From Desulfitobacterium chlororespirans DSM 11544 (lineage in GTDB: Bacteria > Bacillota > Desulfitobacteriia > Desulfitobacteriales > Desulfitobacteriaceae), in NCBI RefSeq assembly GCF_900143285.1, contig NZ_FRDN01000017.1, positions 57,289 through 121,288 on the forward strand: a stretch of 64,000 bases of DNA, in the 5' to 3' direction. Under the pieces are notes generated by a model. That model saw only the letters and a program-made list of their open reading frames with translations. It was not told the origin of the DNA and ran no database searches. The translations under genes were made by a program, and so were the position numbers. Position 1 is the stretch's first letter, and the number at the start of each line of letters is the position of its first letter. Shown piece by piece: positions 18,261 through 26,591 of this stretch.

Positions 18261-18289
18261 TTGGGTTAATTTAGGGGATATGATATAAT
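18261..18289 (+). promoter_or_regulatory. Probable promoter of the coiled-coil pseudogene
   Basis: TTGGGT at 18261-18266 and TATAAT at 18284-18289 with a 17-base spacer, 32 bases before the ATG at 18322. Confidence 0.5.
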
Positions 18290-18321
18290 TATTCCATTCC
18301 TAGGAATAGGGAAGTGGATTC

Positions 18322-18909
18322 ATGGATAATGAGAAATTTCAGGATTTGATGCTGGAGCATTTGGGAAAAGTTACTTAATGAATTCACTGGCATGAAGACG
18401 GAGCTGACTGAGGTAAAGCAAGATGTAGCAGAGATAAAGACAGAGCTGACCGAGGTAAAGCAAGATGTAGCAGAGATAAAGACAGAGCTGACCGAGGTAA
18501 AGCAAGATGTAGCAGGGATAAAGACAGAGCTGACCGAGGTAAAGCAAGATGTAGCAGGGATAAAGACGGAGTTGACCGAGGTAAAGCAAGATGTAGCAGG
18601 GATAAAGATAGAGCTGACCGAAGTAAAGCAAGATGTAGCAGGGTTGAAGGAATCCCAGGGACGGATGGAGACGGATCTGGTTGTCCTTAGGCAATCTCAG
18701 GTCAGGATGGAACAAGACTTTGGTAAGAAGTTGGATATTCTTTTTTATGATTGGCGGGAGACACAGAAACAGTTTATGAGGAAGTCAAAAGAAAAATTAA
18801 GATTTTAGGTACTAAGGTTGAGGCTTTACAAATGGAATCCAGTAAGCATGATCGAAAAATTAAGGACTTATACTTAGTGAACCTGGCGAAGGGTAAGAGT
18901 AAGGATTAA
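18322..18909 (+). pseudogene. Coiled-coil repeat protein with two frameshifts
   Basis: An intact start (ATG 18322, MDNEKFQDLMLEHLGK) is followed by a stop at 18376. Frame +1 reads on smoothly (KLLNEFTGMKTELTEVKQDV), so a base appears to be gained in the A-run at 18366-18369. The middle part holds about six copies of a 14-residue unit, TELTEVKQDVAEIK, encoded by a 42-base tandem repeat, a regular coiled coil. Near 18766-18778 the frame shifts back, giving EEVKRKIKILGTKVEALQ and ending SKD at 18909. Net change is zero, so both ends share one frame. Internal ATG 18392 could still yield a 138-residue product. Confidence 0.65.
18406..18645 (+). repeat. 42-base tandem repeat, about six copies, inside the coiled-coil pseudogene
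   Basis: Near-identical units of the form GAGCTGACCGAGGTAAAGCA plus AGATGTAGCAGRGATAAAGA are arranged head to tail. Copies differ by one to three bases, which suggests recent expansion by slippage. Confidence 0.85.
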
Positions 18910-18946
18910 TTGTTAAGATTAAAATCATAGAGTGTATGGCAATGAG

Positions 18947-18980
18947 AAAAGCCGCCCTCAACTGAGGAACGGCTTTTATT
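18947..18980. terminator. Bidirectional terminator between the pseudogene and metQ
   Basis: AAAAGCCG and CGGCTTTT flank an inner CCTCA/TGAGG stem. T-runs are present on both strands, so it can end transcription from either side. Confidence 0.8.
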
Positions 18981-19009
18981 TATATTTATATGGGGTGAAG
19001 CGTTAACTC

Positions 19010-19855
19010 TTAGAAAGCAGGAACGACGGCACCTTTGTAGGTATCTTCAATAAACTTCTTAACTTCTGGAGTGTTCAAAGCATCCACTAATTTTTTGAGG
19101 TTGGGATCGTCTTTGCGATCTTCTTTGGCGACCACGATGTTGGCATAAGGAGAATCTTTGCCTTCAAGGACAATAGCATCCTCAGTGGGATTGAGGCCGG
19201 CTTCTAAAGCGTAGTTGGTGTTGATGACAGCTCCGGCAATTTTGGGGTCAGTAAGAGCGTGGGGAAGTTGAGCAGCCTCAATGGCTTGAATTTTTAGCTT
19301 TTTAGGATTTTCAGCGATATCCAATTCTGTTGCGGTAACACCGGCACCGTCTTTGAGTTTAATCAATCCGGCTTGTTCTAAGACGGCCAAAGCGCGGCCG
19401 CCATTGGAGGGATCGTTAGGGATGGCAATAGCATCACCGTCTTTGAGTTCATCGATTTTGGTTACTTTTTCAGAGTAGAAGCCCATGGGCTCAATATGCA
19501 CGGTGCCGATGATCGCCAACTTCATGCCTTGAGCAAGGTAGGTATCCAAGTAAGGAGTGTGTTGGAAGTAGTTGGCGTCGAGTAATCCGTCGTTAACGGC
19601 TGGGTTGGGAAGAGCGTAATCCGTAAAATCAACGATTTCCAGATTGATACCTTGTTCCGCTAATTTGGGTTTGACGAATTCAAGTACTTCGGCATGGGGA
19701 ACGGGGGTAGCTCCTACTTTGATCGTCACGGGCTGATTAGCATTACCTGAGGCGGGCGGAGTGTCGGTTTTCTGAGGGGTGCTTCCGCACCCGGTAAGTA
19801 CCAAGGACAGGGCTACTACGGAGCCGATAATTAAAGTCGAGAGTTTACGTTTCAT
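19010..19855 (-). CDS. metQ: Methionine ABC transporter substrate-binding lipoprotein
   Basis: 281 residues with a lipoprotein signal (SLVLTGCGS, lipid-anchored C23) and the NlpA/MetQ fold: KVGATPVPHAEVLEFVKP, DYALPNPAVNDGLLDANYFQH and NYALEAGLNPTEDAI. Binds D/L-methionine outside the membrane and delivers it to MetI. The true start is ATG 19855 behind AAGGAGG; an upstream start at 20059 would run through the metI region. Last gene of metN-metI-metQ. Confidence 0.95.
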   Translation of the reverse strand: MKRKLSTLIIGSVVALSLVLTGCGSTPQKTDTPPASGNANQPVTIKVGATPVPHAEVLEFVKPKLAEQGINLEIVDFTDYALPNPAVNDGLLDANYFQHTPYLDTYLAQGMKLAIIGTVHIEPMGFYSEKVTKIDELKDGDAIAIPNDPSNGGRALAVLEQAGLIKLKDGAGVTATELDIAENPKKLKIQAIEAAQLPHALTDPKIAGAVINTNYALEAGLNPTEDAIVLEGKDSPYANIVVAKEDRKDDPNLKKLVDALNTPEVKKFIEDTYKGAVVPAF

Positions 19856-20021
19856 TCTTATTTCCTCCTTAAATTCTTCTTTCTTTTCCTCTGAAGATAC
19901 ACATGAAGACATTTCTGTGAGATACTCTTGAGAAGATATATGCTCAAGCCTTCTCTCCAAAGAACATGACAGGAGTACCGGTATCGCCCGCCATGAATTT
20001 GAGTGAGCGCTTGGAACATGC

Positions 20022-20699
20022 TTAGTGGTGATTAATCCGGCGAGCCAGTTTGGTGCCAAAGAGTTGAACTAATTGGACGATTATCACGAGAATGATGACG
20101 GTCATAATCATCACGTCGGTCCGAAAACGTTGATGCCCGTAGCGGATAGCCACATCTCCTAAGCCGCCGGCTCCGATGGTCCCCGCCATGGCGGTATAAC
20201 CGACAACGCTGATGGTGGTGATGGCGGCGCCTAAGATAAGAGAGGCCTTAGCTTCAGGTAAAAGAACTTTACGGATAATCTGCCAGGGTGAGGAGCCCAT
20301 AGATAGGGCCGCTTCAATGACCCCGTAAGGAATTTCTTTAAGCGAACTCTCCACCATACGGGCTACGAAGGGTGCCGTGGCAAAGACCAGAGGGATTATT
20401 GCCGCATTCGTACCGATGTATGTGCCCATGATGGCCTGAGTGACAGGAATCAAAGCGAGAAGCAAAACGATAAAAGGTGCCGAGCGAAAGATATTGATCA
20501 CTGTCCCGAGGGTGCGTTCTATCCAAGGATTCGGTGAGATGTGATCGGGTGAAGAGATGACCAGAATGACCCCCAGAGGAACACCAAGAAGATAAGCCAG
20601 CAGAGTGGAGACGATAACCATGTACAAAGTCTCTCCCGTGGCAGGGACCAGAAGTTGGTAGATGGTATCCCAGTATTGAGGGTTGGTAAAATCAAACAT
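20022..20699 (-). CDS. metI: Methionine ABC transporter permease
   Basis: 225 residues with about five membrane segments and the coupling loop EAALSMGSSPWQIIRKVLLPEA (EAA motif). Matches MetI in length and in the tail LVQLFGTKLARRINHH. Its start overlaps the metN stop by eight bases. Confidence 0.94.
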   Translation of the reverse strand: MFDFTNPQYWDTIYQLLVPATGETLYMVIVSTLLAYLLGVPLGVILVISSPDHISPNPWIERTLGTVINIFRSAPFIVLLLALIPVTQAIMGTYIGTNAAIIPLVFATAPFVARMVESSLKEIPYGVIEAALSMGSSPWQIIRKVLLPEAKASLILGAAITTISVVGYTAMAGTIGAGGLGDVAIRYGHQRFRTDVMIMTVIILVIIVQLVQLFGTKLARRINHH

Positions 20700-21714
20700 T
20701 TTGGATCACCTCCACTTTGAGTTCACGCTGGGAGAGATATTGATGAGCTAAAGCCAGTTGTTCAGGATCTCCCTGCAGCTCTAAGGTTAAGGTGCCAAAG
20801 AGCGTGGAGCGGAGGTGGTCGATGCTTCCGTAGAGGATATTGGCCCGAACCTCGCATTCTTTCATCAGGTCGGCAATGATGGGGTCTGATGCCCGTGAAC
20901 CCAGGAATTGGATGCGCACAATCTGAGAATTGGGATGAGTGGCCAGTTCACGAAGCAAATCTTCAGGGAGTTCATTGGGAAATACAGTGGAGATAAATTC
21001 CTTGGCAACGCTGGACTGAGGCTGGATAAAGACGGATTCCACAGGTCCTTGTTCAGCGATTTTTGATTCATGGATGACGGCCACATCGGAGCAGATCTCT
21101 TTAACCACTTTCATTTCGTGAGTAATCATAATAATGGTTAAGCCGAAGCGTTGATTGATATCCTTTAAGAGATTCAAGATGGATAAAGTGGTTTGGGGGT
21201 CAAGGGCAGAAGTGGCCTCGTCGCAAAGGAGTACTTTGGGGTTGGTGGCCAGGGCGCGGGCAATTCCCACTCTTTGCTTTTGACCGCCGCTGAGCTGGGA
21301 AGGATAGACATGGGCCTTATCCTCCAAGCCTACTAAGGGGAGCAGCTCTTTAACCCTCGCTTCTATCTCTGGTTTTTTAAAACCGGCAATTTCTAAAGGA
21401 AAAGCAATATTATCAAAAACGGTGCGGGACTGGAGCAGATGGAAGTGCTGAAAGATCATGCCGATCTTTTGCCGGGCTTGCCGGAGTTCTACTGCGGACA
21501 TGGCTGTTAAATCCTGACCATCGATGATGATTTTACCCCCGGTGGGCTCTTCCAAACGGTTGATGCAACGGACAAGGGTGCTTTTACCGGCACCGCTTAA
21601 ACCGATGATGCCGTAAATGGCTCCTTTGGGAATATCCAGGGAGATATTTTCAATGGCTACTACTTGCTCTTTGCGGGAGGTGTAAACCTTTGTTAAGTTC
21701 TCAATTCTAATCAA
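20692..21714 (-). CDS. metN: Methionine ABC transporter ATP-binding protein
   Basis: 340 residues. Walker A GLSGAGKST, signature LSGGQKQRVGIARAL, Walker B VLLCDEATSALD, then a C-terminal NIL regulatory domain (about residues 265-340, IVRIQFLGSRASDPIIADLM), which in MetN binds methionine for transinhibition. First gene of the operon, directly behind the SAM riboswitch. Confidence 0.95.
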   Translation of the reverse strand: MIRIENLTKVYTSRKEQVVAIENISLDIPKGAIYGIIGLSGAGKSTLVRCINRLEEPTGGKIIIDGQDLTAMSAVELRQARQKIGMIFQHFHLLQSRTVFDNIAFPLEIAGFKKPEIEARVKELLPLVGLEDKAHVYPSQLSGGQKQRVGIARALATNPKVLLCDEATSALDPQTTLSILNLLKDINQRFGLTIIMITHEMKVVKEICSDVAVIHESKIAEQGPVESVFIQPQSSVAKEFISTVFPNELPEDLLRELATHPNSQIVRIQFLGSRASDPIIADLMKECEVRANILYGSIDHLRSTLFGTLTLELQGDPEQLALAHQYLSQRELKVEVIQNV

Positions 21715-21760
21715 CGCTGTTCCTCCTCGTTAGGGTTCTAATTCAATATAGCAAAAAAAT

Positions 21761-21793
21761 AGCAAAAAACTCCACGAGGAAATCCGCGGAGTT
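21761..21793 (-). terminator. SAM riboswitch terminator
   Basis: On the minus strand AACTCCGCGG...CTCGTGGAGTT is followed by a T-run. It is the off-state hairpin of the metNIQ leader. Confidence 0.8.
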
Positions 21794-21806
21794 ATAGTCG
21801 GGTTTC

Positions 21807-21907
21807 CTCTCATCTCCCAGTATTTCCTGCAGGATTTAGCACCGTGCATTTTCATGCCGGTTGCCGGGTTTCATCGGGCCAGTCCCTCCACCTACTCTGG
21901 ATAAGAG
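21807..21907 (-). promoter_or_regulatory. SAM-I (S-box) riboswitch controlling metNIQ
   Basis: The minus strand shows CTCTTATC pairing with GATGAGAG as P1, and the S-box core CAGAGTAGGTGGAGGGACTG, CCCGATGAAACCCGGCAACC and GGTGCTAAATCC. Position, order and terminator are standard. SAM binding should stop transcription of the methionine importer. Confidence 0.95.
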
Positions 21908-22103
21908 TGTTTATTAACTTAGAGTCAAGCTTCAGTTGAAATCTTGATAGACATTATCTTAACATAGTGTATAGCGTCTTGGCAAGTAATTTTTTCAGCC
22001 TGAAGGGTTTCCTTGAGAGTTATTTAATGCTTCAAACAGAGTATTATGGAAGGTTAAACAAATGAGGGACTAAACAAATTTTTCTGAAGAGAGGTTATGA
22101 ATA

Positions 22104-22140
22104 TTGACAAGGGCCCTATACTTTAATAAATTAAAGTATA
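22104..22140 (+). promoter_or_regulatory. yerC-hisZ promoter with overlapping palindromic operator
   Basis: TTGACA lies at 22104-22109. Immediately downstream is the perfect inverted repeat TATACTTTAAT-N2-ATTAAAGTATA (22117-22140), covering the spacer and -10 region. The same core recurs upstream of hisG at 24555-24572. It is a strong candidate operator for the TrpR-like regulator encoded next to it (autoregulation). Confidence 0.7.
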
Positions 22141-22160
22141 GAAGTATAAGGAGATGATCG

Positions 22161-22502
22161 ATGATGGATGACTACAAAGACGATGAATTCAAGGGGATTG
22201 ATCAGCGCCTGCGTGATTCTTCAACAGATGCGCTTTTTGATGCTATTTTATTATTAAAGGATCGGGAAGAGTGCTATCGGTTTTTTCAGGATATCGCTAC
22301 GGTGGCGGAGATTAAGTCTTTGGCGCAGCGTCTGGAAGTGGCCAAGCTTCTGGAGAAGAATGTGACCTATACCACCATCGCCCAATCCACTGGTGCCAGT
22401 ACGGCGACCATTAGCCGGGTTAAGCGGTGCCTGTACTTTGGGGCCGACGGTTATCAGATGGTCCTGAAGCGTCTGGAAGAGAAGGAAAAGGGGGAGGATT
22501 AA
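22161..22502 (+). CDS. yerC: YerC/HisR family TrpR-like transcriptional regulator
   Basis: 113 residues with the TrpR-type fold, including FQDIATVAEIKSLAQRLEVA and the helix-turn-helix YTTIAQSTGASTATISRVKR. YerC/YecD proteins, also named HisR, are linked to histidine biosynthesis control in Firmicutes. The gene is immediately upstream of hisZ (one base gap between stop and start) and two identical-core palindromes flank the his genes, in keeping with that role. Histidine as co-repressor is an inference. Confidence 0.85.
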   Translation: MMDDYKDDEFKGIDQRLRDSSTDALFDAILLLKDREECYRFFQDIATVAEIKSLAQRLEVAKLLEKNVTYTTIAQSTGASTATISRVKRCLYFGADGYQMVLKRLEEKEKGED

Positions 22503-22503
22503 T

Positions 22504-23655
22504 ATGCCGCGAAGTTCTTTGGGATTAAGAATCCCGGAAGGGATGCATGATCTTCTTCCTGATGAGTTAGCCCTACAAGAGCAGGCTGAGACTTCTGCAC
22601 TGGACTTATTCAAAGCATGGGCTTATCAGAAGGTTGCCACTCCGACCTTGGAGTATGGGGCATGCATCCAGCCGATTGAAGAAGAAGGAGATAGTTTCTT
22701 TAAGCTCTTTGATCGTCAGGGCCATGTTCTGGTGCTGCGTCCGGAGTTAACCACGTCCATCGCCCGGATGGTCAGCACCCGGATGCGGGGGACCGCCTTT
22801 CCTTTGCGTTTATGTTATGCGGCGGATGTTTTCCGCTATTCTAAATCTCATAAACAAGAATTCAGGCAAGTGGGAGTGGAGCTGATTGGGTCGGCCTCCT
22901 CTGCGGCGGATGCCGAAGTGGTCGCCTTAGCCATTGAAGCTCTCCGCAAAATTGGCGGAATGGACTTTCAAATCAATTTGGGACATATGGGGATCTTTAC
23001 CGGCATTATGGCCGAGTTAGGGGTTCCTCAGGAATTCCAGCTCCATTATCAGGAGAAGCTGGCCCGCAAGGATTTTGTAGGGATTGAGCGGTTGGTTAAG
23101 GATTATGGCTTTGAAGCAAGGGTCCAGGACGTTCTTTTAAAGCTTCCCCATCTCCATGGTAAAGAAGATATGCTGGATCAGGTTCTGGAGTGGAGCCGGC
23201 GGCCTTCCTTGCTGGAAGCGGTGAATGCCCTGAGACAGGTCTATCGATACTTGAAAGATTTCGGAGTCCAGGACTATGTGTCTTTGGATCTGGGGATTTT
23301 GCGCGGCTTCAGCTATTATACGGGGGCGGTCTTTGAGGGCTATGTTCCCGGAGTGGGTTTCCCCGTTGTCGAGGGGGGGCGCTATGACGCTCTGTACGGT
23401 GATTTTGGGGAGGATACCCCGGCCACCGGTTTTGCGATCAATCTCAAGGCGATCATTGAGCAGATGGTCTGCTCCAATGCTGAAAGGCCGGAGGTTTTGG
23501 TCTACGGCAGTGATGTTTCCAAAGTGATCGCAGAGGCCCGGAAACTCCGTCAAACGGGGAAACGGGTGGAGATGTGTCTGGAGTCCCTGACTCAGGAACA
23601 AGCCATGGAATCAGCTGAGTGCAAAGGAATTAAGGCAGTCGTTTGCGCAAAGTGA
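22504..23655 (+). CDS. hisZ: ATP phosphoribosyltransferase regulatory subunit
   Basis: 383 residues, a HisRS paralogue lacking the anticodon-binding part. Class II core is present (MHDLLPDELALQEQAE, RPELTTSIARM, RLCYAADVFRYSKSHKQEFRQVGVELIG, LGILRGFSYYTGAVFEGYVPG). It pairs with the short HisG encoded downstream, forming the hetero-octameric first enzyme of histidine synthesis. ATG 22504 behind GGGGGAGG. Confidence 0.94.
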   Translation: MPRSSLGLRIPEGMHDLLPDELALQEQAETSALDLFKAWAYQKVATPTLEYGACIQPIEEEGDSFFKLFDRQGHVLVLRPELTTSIARMVSTRMRGTAFPLRLCYAADVFRYSKSHKQEFRQVGVELIGSASSAADAEVVALAIEALRKIGGMDFQINLGHMGIFTGIMAELGVPQEFQLHYQEKLARKDFVGIERLVKDYGFEARVQDVLLKLPHLHGKEDMLDQVLEWSRRPSLLEAVNALRQVYRYLKDFGVQDYVSLDLGILRGFSYYTGAVFEGYVPGVGFPVVEGGRYDALYGDFGEDTPATGFAINLKAIIEQMVCSNAERPEVLVYGSDVSKVIAEARKLRQTGKRVEMCLESLTQEQAMESAECKGIKAVVCAK

Positions 23656-23697
23656 TTAAAGACAAAAAGCGTACATGAAGATTACCCCTCATATACC

Positions 23698-23725
23698 TTG
23701 CAATTCACTTCAAACAAGCTATAAT
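23698..23725 (+). promoter_or_regulatory. Promoter of a putative RNA gene
   Basis: TTGCAA at about 23698-23703 and TATAAT at 23720-23725 with a 16-base spacer, placing a start near 23732. No open reading frame with a ribosome site follows for 480 bases. Confidence 0.55.
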
Positions 23726-23731
23726 TAGTAA

Positions 23732-24030
23732 TAGGTGGAAATTAAAAAGTCGCCGTGACCTGAAAGTGTTGGAGCACTTCCAGGCACGAGCAGGTGTACT
23801 GGCACCTACACGTAACAGTCCAGCTGTCCACGACGACAGTCTTATTATACAATGCCGCCCCTTTCTGCACAAGCAAGGCGCCTGTGCCGCGGGTGAAGTG
23901 TGTGTAATGGAGCGTCGGCGGGAAGCAGGCTGTGCGGCTTCACGCAGCAGGAGATTCAGCCTATTCCTGACTTAGGCAATGGAAGAGGTCTGTTCGTGTA
24001 CCCGGTTATGCGGACCGCTTTTTTATTCAC
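23732..24030 (+). ncRNA. Putative structured non-coding RNA, family not recognised
   Basis: GC-rich stretch between hisZ and hisG with its own promoter and two downstream terminators. Local stems include AAGTG-TTGGAGCACTT, AGGTG-TACTGG-CACCT, GCACA-N11-TGTGC and GTGAAG...CTTCAC. I compared it mentally with 6S, SRP, RNase P, tmRNA and T-box leaders and could not assign it: key motifs of RNase P (GAGGAAAGTCC), SRP (GGAAGGAAGCAGC) and T-box (TGGNACCGCG) are absent. 6S RNA is not excluded, since its sequence is poorly conserved. Confidence 0.45.
23989..24029 (+). terminator. Possible first terminator of the putative RNA gene
   Basis: GGTCTG and CGGACC can pair across an 18-base loop and are followed by GCTTTTTTATT. 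Confidence 0.45.
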
Positions 24031-24086
24031 AACTGGTTTGCTTCCGGTTGACTGGGGTTGGGTTAGGATTCAGCAGATAACGAAGC

Positions 24087-24135
24087 AGGGCGCATGTGTA
24101 GGGTAAAAAAAACCTCGCATGCGCCTTTTTAATTT
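24087..24135 (+). terminator. Strong terminator after the putative RNA gene
   Basis: GGGCGCATG pairs with CATGCGCC, with an inner AGGGT/ACCT stem around an A-rich loop, followed by TTTTTAA. Confidence 0.75.
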
Positions 24136-24212
24136 CCCCTATAAAAGCAGCCGCCGGGGCCGGGTTATGACTCGGAGCCTTGCCGCTGCTTGATATAGGG
24201 GGTATAAACGAG

Positions 24213-24377
24213 ATGGATTACCGGAAGATGTATTTTCAGCTGGCGGCTAAAGTTGCCGATGCCATGGATATCCTTTCGAAGGCACAGGAGGAGGGAGAAG
24301 TCGCATTTATGAATGGAGAACCCTTTCCAGAGCTTAAAGTCATTGCCACTCAAGAAGAAAATCGTGATTCTGAATGA
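24213..24377 (+). CDS. Small hypothetical protein
   Basis: 54 residues, MDYRKMYFQLAAKVADAMDI at the start, predicted helix followed by an acidic tail (EENRDSE). GGGGG lies upstream of the ATG with long spacing. I do not recognise the family for certain; similar short proteins occur in phage-like and clostridial genomes. Encoded between the RNA gene and hisG. Confidence 0.45.
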   Translation: MDYRKMYFQLAAKVADAMDILSKAQEEGEVAFMNGEPFPELKVIATQEENRDSE

Positions 24378-24378
24378 T

Positions 24379-24426
24379 CAACATGTCCCGGAACCTGACA
24401 ACGTTGTCGGGCTCCGGGACATGTTG
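24379..24426. repeat. 48-base near-perfect palindrome
   Basis: Two 24-base arms meet with no loop. Left arm begins CAACATGTCCCGGA and right arm ends TCCGGGACATGTTG; only two positions fail to match and both could be G-T pairs in RNA. No T-run follows, so it is not a standard intrinsic terminator. Confidence 0.8.
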
Positions 24427-24508
24427 TTACTCCTACAGGCAGTCCTTAAGCTATGGGTAGAGCGGCAGGAAATTCATCGGAAATCAGTTATTAAATATTA
24501 AAAAACTA

Positions 24509-24537
24509 TTGCCAGGGAAAAATGAGGTTGTTATAAT
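24509..24537 (+). promoter_or_regulatory. hisG operon promoter
   Basis: TTGCCA at 24509-24514 and TATAAT at 24532-24537, 17 bases apart. The start would be near 24544, just before the operator at 24555. Confidence 0.65.
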
Positions 24538-24554
24538 AACCATAACACGCTAGT

Positions 24555-24572
24555 ACTTTAACTAATTAAAGT
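24555..24572 (+). promoter_or_regulatory. Operator matching the yerC palindrome, upstream of hisG
   Basis: ACTTTAA-N4-TTAAAGT shares the core of the 22117-22140 palindrome. It lies immediately downstream of the predicted start site, where a bound repressor would block the polymerase. Confidence 0.7.
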
Positions 24573-24603
24573 GATAAAATACATGAAGAGGAGTTGAGAG
24601 AGA

Positions 24604-25275
24604 TTGGCTCGGAATTTCTTAACCATCGCTCTTCCTAAAGGAAAACTATTGACGGACTCCCTGGAAGCTCTGACAAAGATAGGAATTGAATGCCAAGAGG
24701 TCAGTGAAGAGTCGAGGAAATTGGTCTTTCCCCTGGAAAAGGCCCAAGCTCAGATCATTATCTGCCGCCCTACGGATATTCCCACCTTTGTGGAATATGG
24801 GGCGGCGGATATCGGTTTTGTCGGTAAGGATACCCTGCTGGAAGAAAATAAAGACGTGGTAGAGCTTTTGGATCTGGGGTTCGGCTATTGCCGCTTTGTC
24901 GTGGCCATGCCGGAAGAAAAGGTTCCGCCCCGCTTGCCGGACGGCAAGTTTGATCTGAGCGGTTTAAATCACCAACGGGTGGCGACCAAGTTTCCCCGGG
25001 TAGCTGAAGACTTTTTCCGTGAGCAGGGGATGCAGGTTCTGCCCATTAAGCTTCACGGCAATATCGAGCTGGCTCCCCGGGTGGGGCTGGCGGAAATGAT
25101 CGTGGATATCGTGTCCACTGGAACCACACTGCGGCAAAATAGGCTGGTGGAGATTGCTCCCATTCTTGAAGCGACGACAAGATTGATTGCCAATCGGGTT
25201 GCTTATCGGATGAAGCATGAACGCATTAATGAGCTGACTGAGAAGCTGCGTCAGCTTCTTGGCAAAGCCCCTTAA
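24604..25275 (+). CDS. hisG: ATP phosphoribosyltransferase catalytic subunit, short form
   Basis: Condenses ATP and PRPP, the first step of histidine synthesis. 223 residues, the short HisG_S form lacking the C-terminal regulatory domain, consistent with hisZ upstream. Motifs: [20 protein letters not shown] and [17 protein letters not shown] start behind GAGGAG. First gene of hisG-D-C-B-H-A-F. Confidence 0.96.
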   Translation: MARNFLTIALPKGKLLTDSLEALTKIGIECQEVSEESRKLVFPLEKAQAQIIICRPTDIPTFVEYGAADIGFVGKDTLLEENKDVVELLDLGFGYCRFVVAMPEEKVPPRLPDGKFDLSGLNHQRVATKFPRVAEDFFREQGMQVLPIKLHGNIELAPRVGLAEMIVDIVSTGTTLRQNRLVEIAPILEATTRLIANRVAYRMKHERINELTEKLRQLLGKAP

Positions 25276-25310
25276 GCTCGGGAGAGTTCGTTAAGATGGA
25301 GGGAACAGCT

Positions 25311-26591
25311 ATGGAGATAAAGACCTTAGAGGAATTGGATTTGACCACGCTTACGCGCAAATCCTATGGTGATGATCAGTTGCTGGAGCATAAAGTAGCA
25401 GAGATTCTTTCTGAAATTAAGAAAGAAGGGGATGAGGCCCTCTATGCCCTGACAGAAAAATTTGACGGAGTAGATCTCCGTACATCCGGGCTGCGCGTCA
25501 AGGAAGAAGAAGTGGCAAAGGCTTACTCCCAGGTGGATGAAGAATTTCTGGAAGCCCTGCGGCTTGCTAAGGAGAAGATCACCTCCTATCATGAAAAGCA
25601 AAAGCGCACCTCATGGCTGGATGCCAAAGAAGACGGCAGTATCCTGGGGCAGCTGCTGCTGCCCCTTAAACGGGTTGGTATTTATGTGCCGGGAGGAACC
25701 GCCGCTTATCCTTCTTCAGTGCTGATGAATGCAGTCCCCGCCGTGGTAGCAGGGGTCGAAGAGATCGTGATGGTCAGTCCTCCAGGCAAGGATGGCAGCT
25801 TGCTGCCGGAAGTTCTGGTAGCTGCCGCGGAAGCCGGAGTCACGGAAATCTATAAAGTAGGAGGGGCTCAGGCTATTGCCGCCTTAGCCTTTGGTACAGG
25901 GGAAATCTCTCCTGTGGATAAAATCACCGGACCGGGGAACATTTACGTCACCCTGGCCAAAAAACAGGTCTTTGGCACCGTGGATATTGATATGCTGGCC
26001 GGCCCCAGTGAGATACTCATTTTAGCCGATGAGTCCGCCCAACCGGAAGAGCTTGCCGCCGATCTGCTTTCTCAGGCTGAGCATGATCCCTTAGCTTCCT
26101 CCATTCTAGTCTCTCCTGATCGGAAGGTGCTGGAGGAGACGGTGGCGGAAGTGGAGCGGCAATTAAAGCTGCTGCCACGGCAGGATATTGCCCGAGCTTC
26201 ATGGGAGACCTATGGGGCGGCGATTTTGGTTAAGGATTTGGCTGAGGGAATGGATTTAGCCAACCAGATAGCTCCCGAGCATTTTGAGCTGGTGGTTAAG
26301 GAACCCTATAGCTGGCTGGGCCGGGTAAGGAATGCCGGAGCTGTCTTTCTGGGCCGTTTCTCACCGGAACCTGTAGGAGATTATTTTGCCGGCCCCAATC
26401 ATGTGTTGCCTACGGGAGGGACCGCCCGCTTTTATTCTCCTTTAAATGTGGATACCTTTATGAAGAAAGTTAGTGTGATCAGCTATTCGGAAAAAGCCTT
26501 GCAGCGGGACGGCAGGCATATCGCTCATTTAGCCAGGAAAGAGGGACTCGAAGCCCATGCCCGGGCTGTGGAGGCAAGAAAGTTATGGTAG
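25311..26591 (+). CDS. hisD: Histidinol dehydrogenase
   Basis: Oxidises histidinol to histidine with two NAD+. 426 residues, with VGIYVPGGTAAYPSSVLM, ITGPGNIYVTLAKK, DMLAGPSEILI and the zinc/catalytic region QAEHDPLAS and APEHFELV. ATG 25311 has GGAGGG just before it; an in-frame ATG at 25296 does not. Stop overlaps hisC. Confidence 0.96.
   Translation: MEIKTLEELDLTTLTRKSYGDDQLLEHKVAEILSEIKKEGDEALYALTEKFDGVDLRTSGLRVKEEEVAKAYSQVDEEFLEALRLAKEKITSYHEKQKRTSWLDAKEDGSILGQLLLPLKRVGIYVPGGTAAYPSSVLMNAVPAVVAGVEEIVMVSPPGKDGSLLPEVLVAAAEAGVTEIYKVGGAQAIAALAFGTGEISPVDKITGPGNIYVTLAKKQVFGTVDIDMLAGPSEILILADESAQPEELAADLLSQAEHDPLASSILVSPDRKVLEETVAEVERQLKLLPRQDIARASWETYGAAILVKDLAEGMDLANQIAPEHFELVVKEPYSWLGRVRNAGAVFLGRFSPEPVGDYFAGPNHVLPTGGTARFYSPLNVDTFMKKVSVISYSEKALQRDGRHIAHLARKEGLEAHARAVEARKLW

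Noticed and set aside
18360..18378. Programmed frameshifting at GGGAAAAG
   Set aside because: The needed shift is +1, not -1 as the heptamer would suggest, and a second shift is needed later; decay is simpler.
18406..18645. CRISPR-like regular repeats
   Set aside because: Units are directly adjacent, contain no spacers, and translate as a coiled coil.
23732..24030. RNase P or SRP RNA, because of GGAAGCAGGC and CTGTCCACGA-like strings
   Set aside because: Those short matches are isolated; the conserved cores and order of helices are missing. Left unassigned.
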